NCBI RefSeq assembly: GCF_025449335.1
Contig: NZ_CP104883.1
Location: 2,038,501 to 2,102,500, forward strand
Reading direction: 5' to 3'
Length of the DNA stretch: 64,000 bases
Source of the DNA: Bartonella sp. HY328
Lineage (GTDB): Bacteria > Pseudomonadota > Alphaproteobacteria > Rhizobiales > Rhizobiaceae
The stretch's first letter is position 1, and each line of letters begins with the position of its first letter. The notes beneath the pieces were generated by a model, which searched no databases, had not been told where the DNA came from, and saw nothing but the letters and a program-made list of their open reading frames with translations. This document shows, piece after piece, positions 36,292 through 44,475 of the stretch. Both the position numbers and the translations under genes were made by a program.

Positions 36292-37692
36292 CTATTGATT
36301 ATCACGTCCTGCTTTGTTTTTTGCCAAAGCAATACGTGCAACAAGATCAGGAAGATTATCAAGTTCACGTATAGCAAAATCATTTTGGTTCATTTTTTCC
36401 TTACCAGCCTTCGGCAAAGTGGCACGTTTAAAGCCAAGTTTTTCAGCTTCCTTCAAGCGTTGCAAGGCATGTGCAACAGGGCGAATTGCGCCAGAAAGAC
36501 TAATTTCACCAAAATAAACGCAATCAGCTGGCAATGCGACACCGGCAATTGATGAAACAAGGGCAGCTGCAACAGCTAAATCTGCGGCAGGTTCGCTAAT
36601 GCGATAACCACCTGCAACATTTAAATAAACATCATGGCTTCCAAAGCGTACACCGCAATGCGCTTCAAGAACGGCTAAAATCATAGCCAAACGGCTACTA
36701 TCCCAACCAACGACGGCGCGGCGCGGCGTACCAAGTGAAGATGGAGCCACAAGAGCTTGAATTTCTACAAGAACTGGGCGCGTTCCCTCCATACCAGCAA
36801 AAACAACTGCACCCGGTGCTTTTTCATTGCGCTCGCCTAAGAATAATTCAGATGGATTAGCAACTTCACGCAAGCCCTTATCTGACATCTCAAACACGCC
36901 AATTTCATCCGTTGCACCAAAACGGTTTTTAACTGTGCGCAAAATACGATAATGATGGCCGCCCTCACCTTCAAAATAAAGTACGCCATCAACCATATGT
37001 TCTACAACACGAGGACCGGCAATCTGACCATCTTTAGTGACATGTCCAACCAAAACAACTGCAGCCCCAGTTTGCTTTGCGTAACGGATCATACTTTGTG
37101 CGCCTATGCGCACTTGCGTCACCGTACCAGGTGACGAATCTGCGCCATCCGACCAGAGTGTCTGAATAGAATCTATGATAACCAAATCAGGCCTACGCGC
37201 CGTACTAAGGGTTGCTAAAATATCTTCAACATTAGTTTCAGCCGCCAATTGCACGGCAGAATCGGCAACGCCGAGCCGCTGCGCACGCAACCTTATTTGA
37301 GCGATCGCTTCTTCACCCGACACATAAACAATATTATGGCCTTGCCGCGACAAAGCGGCGGCGGCTTGAGTTAATAGTGTAGATTTGCCAATACCCGGAT
37401 CGCCGCCCACCAAAAGAGCGGAACCGCGCACAAAACCACCACCGGTAACGCGATCAAGCTCCGCTATGCCAGAACAAATACGCGGCGCATCTTCAATTTC
37501 ACCCGAAAGATCAGTTAGCTGTACAGCGCGCCCCTTACGCGCGCTTGCCTTTGCAGGACCAGAACCGATACCACCATTCGTCCCCTCTTCGACCAATGTA
37601 TTCCACTCACCGCAAGCATCACACTTACCCGACCAGCGCGAATAGACCGTACCGCAATTTTGACAAATGAATTGAACCTTTGAACGCGCCAT
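36292..37692 (-). CDS. radA: DNA repair protein RadA
   Basis: RecA-like ATPase that promotes branch migration in recombinational repair. 466 residues with the N-terminal zinc finger (C10-x2-C13 and C24-x2-C27), Walker A GGDPGIGKSTLL, the RadA-specific KNRFG motif (VKNRFGATDEIG) and a C-terminal Lon-like domain (GGYRISEPAADLAVAAALVS). All parts are intact. Part of the dnaB-radA-cvpA-purF-SDR series on the minus strand; a terminator separates it from dnaB. Confidence 0.97.
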   Translation of the reverse strand: MARSKVQFICQNCGTVYSRWSGKCDACGEWNTLVEEGTNGGIGSGPAKASARKGRAVQLTDLSGEIEDAPRICSGIAELDRVTGGGFVRGSALLVGGDPGIGKSTLLTQAAAALSRQGHNIVYVSGEEAIAQIRLRAQRLGVADSAVQLAAETNVEDILATLSTARRPDLVIIDSIQTLWSDGADSSPGTVTQVRIGAQSMIRYAKQTGAAVVLVGHVTKDGQIAGPRVVEHMVDGVLYFEGEGGHHYRILRTVKNRFGATDEIGVFEMSDKGLREVANPSELFLGERNEKAPGAVVFAGMEGTRPVLVEIQALVAPSSLGTPRRAVVGWDSSRLAMILAVLEAHCGVRFGSHDVYLNVAGGYRISEPAADLAVAAALVSSIAGVALPADCVYFGEISLSGAIRPVAHALQRLKEAEKLGFKRATLPKAGKEKMNQNDFAIRELDNLPDLVARIALAKNKAGRDNQ

Positions 37693-37819
37693 AAATCTTT
37701 ACTAAAATCCTTATTTATATAACCTAATGAAGAGCAAAATCATGAATATATTTTACCGCCAGCCTGACAATTAGCACTATATAGGAACTTTCATCTCATA
37801 TTTTCAATATAAATCAAAA

Positions 37820-37844
37820 AGGGAAAGTCTTACCAACTTTCCCT
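37820..37844 (-). terminator. Intrinsic terminator after dnaB
   Basis: AGGGAAAGT / ACTTTCCCT (9 bp) with a 7-base loop. On the minus strand it is followed by TTTTTGATTT. It lies about 40 bases past the dnaB stop, so dnaB and radA are separate units at least in part. Confidence 0.75.
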
Positions 37845-37882
37845 CATTACGTTTACGGCATCGCCGCGTATCAACTATCACT

Positions 37883-39379
37883 TTATTCAAAACGTTCTGG
37901 CAAACGATCTTCTTCAGCAAGATCAGAGAAGCGCGTAAATTCTGATTGGAAAGCAAGCTTCACGGTACCTGTTGGACCGTGACGCTGTTTTGCAATAATT
38001 ACTTCAGCCTTGCCAAAGGCTTCTTCCATGTCGGTTTGCCATTTCATGTGCTCTTCCGTACCAAGTTTTGGCTCACGGTTTTTAATATAATATTCTTCTC
38101 GGTAAACGAACAATACAACGTCCGCATCTTGCTCAATCGAACCTGATTCGCGAAGATCTGAAAGCTGTGGACGTTTATCTTCACGCGATTCCACCTGACG
38201 AGAAAGCTGGGAAAGTGCGATAATCGGCACATTCAACTCTTTGCCCAATGACTTCAAGCCGGTGGTGATTTCGGTAATTTCCTGTACGCGATTTTCTGAT
38301 GAGCGCTTGGATGAACCAGACATAAGCTGCACATAGTCTACTACCAAAACATCAAGGCCGCGCTGGCGCTTTAAGCGGCGTGAGCGTGCAGCAAGCTGAG
38401 CAATGGAAATACCACCGGTCTGATCGATATAAAGTGGTACTTGCTGCATGGTCTTGGTCGCGCGAAGTAATCTTGTATATTCTTCTTCTGAAATATCACC
38501 ACGCCTAATTTTTGATGACGAAATTTCTGCCTGTTCAGCAATAATACGGGTAGCGAGCTGTTCTGACGACATTTCGAGCGAGAAAAAGCCAACCACGCCA
38601 CCTTCATTGGTGCCATTATTTTCCTTGGCTTTTTCCGCATTATATGCAGCAGCAACATTAAACGCAATATTTGTTGCAAGCGAGGTTTTACCCATACCCG
38701 GACGACCAGCCAAAATAATAAGATCGGAGCGTTGCAAGCCACCCATACGCTCATCAAGTGTATGGATTTGTGTTGGAATACCAGATAATTTTGATGTACG
38801 TTTATGAGCAGCTGCAGCAAGCTCAACGGCTTTGGTTAATGCTTCACCAAAATTTTCAAAACCACCACCATAGCGGCCTGTTTCAGCCAATTGGAAAAGG
38901 CGCTGCTCAGCTTCTTCAATTTGTTTACCCGGCGCATGGTCAACTGGTGCATCATAAGCATTATTAACAACATCTTCGCCAACGCTAATTAAGGCACGGC
39001 GAATATATAGATCATAGATAGAGCGACCATAATCGGTAGCATTAATAACAGTTACTGCTTCAGTTACCAAGCGTATAACATAGTTAAATACCGTCATATC
39101 GCCAAGCTTTTCATCAGCAGGAATAAAAGGCTTTACCGTTACTGGATTTGCAGTCTTACCCATACCAACAAGGCTAGAGATAACTTCAAAAAGCTTTGCA
39201 TGCAACGGCTCGTAAAAATGTATAGGTTTTAAAAAATCCGATACGCGATCGAAAGCATCATTATTAATCAACAATGCGCCAAGCAATGCTTGCTCAGCTT
39301 CAAGATTATGGGGAGCTTGACGATAACTATCACCTTGGCCCTTGGCTTTATTGATTGAATGGATTGTCGCTTCTGCCAT
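37883..39379 (-). CDS. dnaB: Replicative DNA helicase
   Basis: Hexameric helicase that unwinds DNA ahead of the fork. 498 residues: N-terminal DnaG-interacting domain (PHNLEAEQALLGALLIN at about 23-39) and RecA-type motor with Walker A GRPGMGKTSLA, Walker B LDVLVVDYVQLM and the arginine-finger region. No intein is present; the motor domain is uninterrupted. In related genomes dnaB follows rplI and is followed by alr; neither holds here. Confidence 0.98.
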   Translation of the reverse strand: MAEATIHSINKAKGQGDSYRQAPHNLEAEQALLGALLINNDAFDRVSDFLKPIHFYEPLHAKLFEVISSLVGMGKTANPVTVKPFIPADEKLGDMTVFNYVIRLVTEAVTVINATDYGRSIYDLYIRRALISVGEDVVNNAYDAPVDHAPGKQIEEAEQRLFQLAETGRYGGGFENFGEALTKAVELAAAAHKRTSKLSGIPTQIHTLDERMGGLQRSDLIILAGRPGMGKTSLATNIAFNVAAAYNAEKAKENNGTNEGGVVGFFSLEMSSEQLATRIIAEQAEISSSKIRRGDISEEEYTRLLRATKTMQQVPLYIDQTGGISIAQLAARSRRLKRQRGLDVLVVDYVQLMSGSSKRSSENRVQEITEITTGLKSLGKELNVPIIALSQLSRQVESREDKRPQLSDLRESGSIEQDADVVLFVYREEYYIKNREPKLGTEEHMKWQTDMEEAFGKAEVIIAKQRHGPTGTVKLAFQSEFTRFSDLAEEDRLPERFE

Positions 39380-39839
39380 AATGAATCACCTGAATTTATC
39401 TAAGCTCATCAAATACGCCGATCATCAAGCGCAAGCAATATTATTAACCAAAAAACGAAATTAAATAAATTCATCCACATTTGATCCACACCCCCCAAAA
39501 AAGGAACAAAACGTATAACAGTTTGACGGTGTATTTAATCTCTATCTAATTTAAATTGGTGGTAATAAAACAATTTTACTTTAAGCCCATCAACACAATA
39601 AACATCTAATATAATATTGTTATATTAATTATTCTAATTAAAAATAAAAAATAAATAAAAATTATGTATAATTAAAATTATTTTGTACATCGCTAGTAAA
39701 ATTAAAAAAAATATATTATGGCGCAGACATTAATCCCCAACGAATGAACCTTTGTTAGCAAATTCACGTTTTTAAATTTGTTTAAAGTCATTTTTAAAAC
39801 AAATGGCTTTCTTAAAATCTTGCTGTTAAGGAAACATCA
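39380..39839. other. AT-rich divergent intergenic region between dnaB and the TonB receptor
   Basis: 460 bases, extremely AT-rich between about 39590 and 39720. TTGACG (near 39522) with CTAATT 17 bases on is a possible plus-strand promoter, but it is far (about 290 bases) from the receptor. I found no exact IRO (TGA-N9-TCA) or ICE motif and no small gene. Confidence 0.35.
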
Positions 39840-42041
39840 ATGCGTAAAAATTGGAAACTTGCTATATTGTTTTTAGCGCTTCAACCATGCAGCATCAATT
39901 ATATTTATGCGCAGAGCAATAGCCATGAGACCGATGATGAAACCTTAGATACAGTCATCGTTAATCGAGCAAATTTCCGCAGTTTAACGGAAGGCACAGG
40001 CAGCTATATTATTGATGATATAAGTTCTGCCACAGGATTAACGCTCACTGCGCGTGAAACACCGCAAAGCGTATCAATTATTACCAATCAAAAACTAAAA
40101 GACCAAGCATCAAGCAATATTGCCGACGCCTTAAAAAATACCACTGGCATCAATGTGTTACGCGAATCTGGCATATATCGCTTCCAATCGCGTGGCTTTT
40201 ATATGGATCAAATTCAAGAGGATGGTGTTAATTCCTACGCGCCAGGCGCCCGAATAAATGCCTATAGAGATGCTGGGGATTATAGCGATCTTGCAATCTA
40301 TGATCACATTGAAGTATTACGTGGACCAACTGGCCTTATGCAAGGAACGGGAGAGCCTGGCGGTACGATTAATTTAGTTCGCAAACGCGCTAAAGACGAG
40401 TTTTCAGCAACCAATACATTTTCTGTCGGCAATTGGAGCAAAATCCAAGAAACCATAGATATAACCGGTCCACTTAATGCTGATAAGAGCTTGCGTGGCC
40501 GCTTTGTTGGCAATTTTGATAAGGCTGGTTCTTTTAAAGACAATATTGATCATAAAAATGGTATGATTTTTGGTGTTATTGAGGGCGACATTGGCAATAA
40601 CACTACTTGGCAATTAGGAGGTCTTTTCCAAAAACGCAATGAAGTCCCAGATTTTTATGGCGTCCCCATGACCCGTGATGGCAAAGATGCCGGACTATCT
40701 CGCTCGACCTACCTTGGCGCTAAATGGAACCGCTTGGAAAAACAAAAAACCAATGGATTTTTTGAAATTGACCATGAATTTTCTAGTGATTGGAAGTTGA
40801 ATGCATCAGCTAATTATAACCAATTTAAGTCACATAATGCATTTTCAGCTCTTATCGCTAAAAATGGCTTAGGAATTGATCGTCTTGCCAGCGTTAATGA
40901 CGCAATCCGTTATGATAATGACGGACAACAATTTAGCACTCAAATTAAATTAACTGGCGGTTTTGAGCTTTTCAACCGCAAACAAGAAATATTTGGTGGT
41001 ATTGATTATTCTTACAATGATTATGATTCACATATGCGCGTTGTGCCCAACTCTACAAAATATAATATAGATAATTTCACCGGAAATGAAATTATTGAGC
41101 CTAATTGGTCAAATAACAGCATCCTTTATACCGATGTTAAATTTAATACAAAATACAAGGAAACAGCTGGTCGTTTTGGTGGTCGCTTCAACTTTATTGA
41201 CGGCTTATATGCAATTATCGGTACAAGGGCAACTAATTATCAATATGATAGCACCTCAAAATACTACCGCTATCGAGGTAACCCAGATGACGATATTATA
41301 CGCGACCATTATGAAAAGACAAAATTTATTCCCTATTATGGGCTTAACTATAATCTTGATGATAATGCTACACTTTACGCTAGCTACACAGAAATATTTC
41401 GGCCGCAATCAGCGCTTGATAAGAATGATAATTTTTTGCCACCAGTTACTGGCACCAACAAAGAAATTGGCATAAAAAGCACTTTCTTTGACGGACGCGT
41501 TGATGCTTCCTTTGCATTATTTGAAATTATTCAAGCAAATCGTGCGATTTATAACAATATTGAAAGATATTATTATGCAGATGGAAAAGTGCAAAGCCGT
41601 GGCTTTGATATAGAACTTAGTGGCGAGATTACGAAAGGCTGGAATGTATTTACAGGCTATACCTATAATCGCAGTAAATATCTTGAAACAGAATCCACTT
41701 CAATTATCGCTGGCAACAATTACAGTCCTGCAACACCTCAACATATGTTCCGCTTAAACACCACTTATGTCTTACCCATTGATAATGACAAATGGAAAAT
41801 CGGCGGCGGTGTTCGCGCGCAAAGCAAAACCAAAAGCGTCTATAATATTGAACAAAAAGCCTATGCAGTTTGGGATTTAAGCCTACAATATAATTTTAAA
41901 GAGAATATTTATTTGCAAATCAATGCTAATAATATTTTTGATAAGCGTTATTATGAAAATAATCGCGTACGTGACAAAACCTTCAGCAATTACTTTGCTG
42001 ATCCAAGAAGTATCTTAGTCACCTTTAACGCCACATTTTAG
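39840..42041 (+). CDS. TonB-dependent siderophore-type outer-membrane receptor
   Basis: 733-residue outer-membrane protein with a signal sequence (cleavage likely after IYAQ), a TonB box (LDTVIV near residue 38) and no STN signalling domain. A plug domain follows (TARETPQSVSIITNQKL; VLRGPTGLMQGTGEPGGTIN) and then a 22-strand barrel ending in the characteristic terminal Phe (TFNATF). The ARETPQSVS and GEPGGTINLVRKR signatures place it in the FpvA/FhuE/FoxA-like ferric siderophore class; the actual ligand is unknown. The start has AAGGAAAC upstream. It is 123 bases before a SbmA-like ABC gene, suggesting they form one uptake unit. Confidence 0.88.
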   Translation: MRKNWKLAILFLALQPCSINYIYAQSNSHETDDETLDTVIVNRANFRSLTEGTGSYIIDDISSATGLTLTARETPQSVSIITNQKLKDQASSNIADALKNTTGINVLRESGIYRFQSRGFYMDQIQEDGVNSYAPGARINAYRDAGDYSDLAIYDHIEVLRGPTGLMQGTGEPGGTINLVRKRAKDEFSATNTFSVGNWSKIQETIDITGPLNADKSLRGRFVGNFDKAGSFKDNIDHKNGMIFGVIEGDIGNNTTWQLGGLFQKRNEVPDFYGVPMTRDGKDAGLSRSTYLGAKWNRLEKQKTNGFFEIDHEFSSDWKLNASANYNQFKSHNAFSALIAKNGLGIDRLASVNDAIRYDNDGQQFSTQIKLTGGFELFNRKQEIFGGIDYSYNDYDSHMRVVPNSTKYNIDNFTGNEIIEPNWSNNSILYTDVKFNTKYKETAGRFGGRFNFIDGLYAIIGTRATNYQYDSTSKYYRYRGNPDDDIIRDHYEKTKFIPYYGLNYNLDDNATLYASYTEIFRPQSALDKNDNFLPPVTGTNKEIGIKSTFFDGRVDASFALFEIIQANRAIYNNIERYYYADGKVQSRGFDIELSGEITKGWNVFTGYTYNRSKYLETESTSIIAGNNYSPATPQHMFRLNTTYVLPIDNDKWKIGGGVRAQSKTKSVYNIEQKAYAVWDLSLQYNFKENIYLQINANNIFDKRYYENNRVRDKTFSNYFADPRSILVTFNATF

Positions 42042-42060
42042 TTTTTGCCCACCAAAAGCC

Positions 42061-42089
42061 TATATTGGCTGAATATTTCAGCCAATATA
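42061..42089 (+). other. Intercistronic hairpin between the TonB receptor and ABC gene
   Basis: A 13-bp perfect stem (TATATTGGCTGAA / TTCAGCCAATATA) with a 3-base loop, but no T run behind it. It may stabilise the receptor mRNA or partly terminate, allowing lower expression of the ABC protein. Confidence 0.5.
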
Positions 42090-42164
42090 AATTAGCTTAC
42101 CATAAAGAATATCAAAACGATAAAACTTAAATTAGCAATTTACCAATTTATAAATAAGGCTGAG

Positions 42165-43874
42165 ATGAAATATTCTTATTATTTCAAACTATTTTTGGCA
42201 CCTTTCAGCCTTAAAACATTTAATTGGCAAATTTGGGCTTCGCTTATCCTAACCATAAGCTGCCAATTCCTGTTTGTATATATGAGTGTTTTTATCAATG
42301 AGTGGCAAAAGCTGTTCTACGATGCGCTTCAGCAATTTGATGGTGAAGCAGCATTTCACTTAATTTTTATTTATATATTTTATTTATCAATTGTTATTTT
42401 AAGCATTGTTGTTGGCAGTGCATTCGGCAAAATTTTAGTGTTTTTATGGCGACGAGAACTGAACAATTATTTTAGTGACAAATGGCTAGATGACCATCGC
42501 CATTATATGCTGCGTTTCAACCAATATCCTGATAATCCAGATCAACGTATAGCCGAAGACATAAGATTATTCACGGCTGAAAGCGTTTTTTTATTCAAAT
42601 CGCTATTAACCCATGCAACGCGATTGTTAACCTTTATTGTCATTTTGTGGAATCTTTCACCGCTCGTTGATATCACCTTAAAGGATGCACAATATACATT
42701 GCATGGCTATGTATTTTGGATAGCCCTAGCCTATGGCGTTGTATCAACATTAATTATCCATTGGATTGGTAAAATCTTACTTTCTCTCAACATAGATCGC
42801 CAACATAGGGAAGCTGATTATAGAGCAAAGCTGGTACGACTGACGGAAAAAAGTGAAGAAGTTGCATTTTATAATGGTGAAGCATCCGAAAATAAACATC
42901 AAAAGCAACTATTTGATGCTATAGGCGATAATTGGTTTCAAATCATCAAAGTTGAGATAAAATTAGAATCTATAACCGCATTCCAATTTCGCTTAACCAG
43001 CTTTATTCCAATTATTGCGGTACTGCCATTTTTTTTGAATAAAACCATAACCTTTGGCGACGTGATGCAAATACAAAGTGCCTTTGCCATTGTAGCTGAT
43101 GGCTTTGGCTGGATAGCCACTTATTATAAGCGTTTGATTGAATGGTCATCATTCATCAAACGCTTGGCCGAATTTGATACAGCCTTAAATATTTGCCCTA
43201 TAGCAACAAAATGCAACCAAAGCGACAATGATCTATCCAAGCAACGAAGCGTCCCTAAAAGCTCCTTTCTTTCCATCCAAAATGTTAAACTTTTTTATCC
43301 AGATAAAACACCATTAGGCTATTTTCCTGATATTAAACTGGAAAAAAGCGATTGGCTTTTGGTTGATGGCAAAAGCGGTGCAGGAAAAACAACATTTTTA
43401 CGCTATTTAGCTGGACTTTGGCCGTTTTGCCAAGGAGATCGCGCGTTTTTCGGGCGCATGCTCTTTTTACCACAAACGCCTTATTTGTTTAAAGGCTCGC
43501 TACGCACTGTCATAAGCTACCCTGCAAATAATAATTTTAACGATGAAATCATAAAGGATGCACTGAAATTGGTAAGCCTAAACTTAGGCGACAAAATAGA
43601 CCATGATGACAATTGGCAGCAAATATTATCAGGTGGCGAGCAACAGCGTGTCTCTATAGCCCGCGCTATACTTTACCAGCCAGATATTCTTTTTCTTGAT
43701 GAAGCAACCAACCAACTTGATCACGATAATGCACTTAAATCCATGTCTTTATTGAAAAAACACTGTCCCAATACAATAGTCATCTGCATAACACATCAAG
43801 ATGAAATCAAGACACTATTCAACCAAAAACTTGTTAAAGACGACCAAAAATGGACGTTACAAATAAGTAATTAA
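42165..43874 (+). CDS. SbmA/BacA/YddA-type ABC transporter, fused membrane and ATPase domains
   Basis: 569-residue half-transporter. The membrane domain (residues 1 to about 330) is of the SbmA/BacA type (FINEWQKLFYDALQQFDGEAAF; YFSDKWLDDHRHYMLRFN; NPDQRIAEDIRLFTAESVFL). The C-terminal ATPase has Walker A GKSGAGKTTFLR, signature LSGGEQQRVSIARAI and Walker B ILFLDEATNQLD. This is the architecture of E. coli YddA and mycobacterial Rv1819c (an importer of cobalamin and hydrophilic compounds), unlike BacA itself, which has no ATPase domain. Its place next to a TonB receptor recalls E. coli yddA-yddB. Import of the receptor's ligand is inferred. Confidence 0.85.
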   Translation: MKYSYYFKLFLAPFSLKTFNWQIWASLILTISCQFLFVYMSVFINEWQKLFYDALQQFDGEAAFHLIFIYIFYLSIVILSIVVGSAFGKILVFLWRRELNNYFSDKWLDDHRHYMLRFNQYPDNPDQRIAEDIRLFTAESVFLFKSLLTHATRLLTFIVILWNLSPLVDITLKDAQYTLHGYVFWIALAYGVVSTLIIHWIGKILLSLNIDRQHREADYRAKLVRLTEKSEEVAFYNGEASENKHQKQLFDAIGDNWFQIIKVEIKLESITAFQFRLTSFIPIIAVLPFFLNKTITFGDVMQIQSAFAIVADGFGWIATYYKRLIEWSSFIKRLAEFDTALNICPIATKCNQSDNDLSKQRSVPKSSFLSIQNVKLFYPDKTPLGYFPDIKLEKSDWLLVDGKSGAGKTTFLRYLAGLWPFCQGDRAFFGRMLFLPQTPYLFKGSLRTVISYPANNNFNDEIIKDALKLVSLNLGDKIDHDDNWQQILSGGEQQRVSIARAILYQPDILFLDEATNQLDHDNALKSMSLLKKHCPNTIVICITHQDEIKTLFNQKLVKDDQKWTLQISN

Positions 43875-43901
43875 AGCTGACTTAACTGTATTAAAAAAAA
43901 T

Positions 43902-43950
43902 GGCTGCTTTGTATTATTGGTTTAAAAAAACAACCACGAGCAAAGCAGCC
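43902..43950 (-). terminator. Intrinsic terminator after the haem oxygenase gene
   Basis: GGCTGCTTTG / CAAAGCAGCC outer stem with an inner GGTT / AACC pairing. In the minus direction it is followed by ATTTTTTTTAAT. It lies 14 bases past the stop at 43964, between convergent genes. Confidence 0.85.
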
Positions 43951-43963
43951 GATCTATCAGCGA

Positions 43964-44284
43964 TTAAGCCTTTTCAGACAAAATAACTTCAAAACCTTCA
44001 AAATGTGGTGGTCCCGCAAAAACATGGCGGCGTTCACCAGCACCCTTATGGGCATCGCGGAATTGCTCTGACTTCGTCCAACTGATAAAATCTTCACGAT
44101 CTTTCCAAACAGCATGCGAAGAATAGAGGCTGGTATTTTCATCCTTATCAGTGTCACATTTAAGTAAATGAAACTCTACAAAGCCCGGCAATTCTTTCAA
44201 ACGGCTTTCACGCTCTCTCCAAATAGTTTCAAACTCGGCTTCATTACCTTTATTGACTTTGAAACGGTTCATTGCGATATACAT
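43964..44284 (-). CDS. IsdG/HmuQ-type haem-degrading monooxygenase
   Basis: 106-residue ferredoxin-like (ABM fold) protein. The catalytic triad of IsdG-family enzymes is visible: Asn6 (YIAMNRFKV), Trp69 (DFISWTKSEQF) and His79 (FRDAHKGAG), with the ten-residue Trp-His spacing of IsdG. The end RRHVFAGPPHFEGFEVIL is typical of HmoA/HmuQ proteins. It would open the haem ring in the cytosol to release iron, as BhuQ in Brucella and HmuQ/HmuD in Bradyrhizobium. Divergent from the haem receptor, with a shared regulatory region; the ribosome binding site is AAGGAT. Confidence 0.85.
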   Translation of the reverse strand: MYIAMNRFKVNKGNEAEFETIWRERESRLKELPGFVEFHLLKCDTDKDENTSLYSSHAVWKDREDFISWTKSEQFRDAHKGAGERRHVFAGPPHFEGFEVILSEKA

Positions 44285-44362
44285 AACTTATTATCCTTTA
44301 ATATATAACGGATCATCAACCCTGTTATTAAACCAGCCCAAATGATAAAAATCAACTTTTTT

Positions 44363-44379
44363 CTTGACTGTTAGTATCA
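44363..44379. promoter_or_regulatory. IRO-like iron-responsive operator overlapping a -35 element
   Basis: TGA-CTGTTAGTA-TCA (44365-44379) is an exact TGA-N9-TCA match, the iron-responsive operator described for RirA in rhizobia. It overlaps CTTGAC (44363-44368), a plausible -35 for the haem receptor. The -10 is unclear. The placement between two haem genes supports it, but the motif is short. Confidence 0.45.
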
Positions 44380-44475
44380 TGTTTAATAGTGACTATCCAT
44401 GATATGAAGCGTAGCCAGCCAATCTAATGTGGCAAGCCAAAGCTTTTCAAAAGAATTGAGAAGGATGGTATCTTA

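Noticed and set aside
39590..39720. Very AT-rich stretch as a possible origin or mobile-element scar
   Set aside because: No DnaA boxes, direct repeats or target-site duplications seen; likely an ordinary AT-rich promoter region.
39380..39839. ICE/Irr box upstream of the TonB receptor
   Set aside because: ATTCTAA resembles one half of the ICE motif but the other half is missing.
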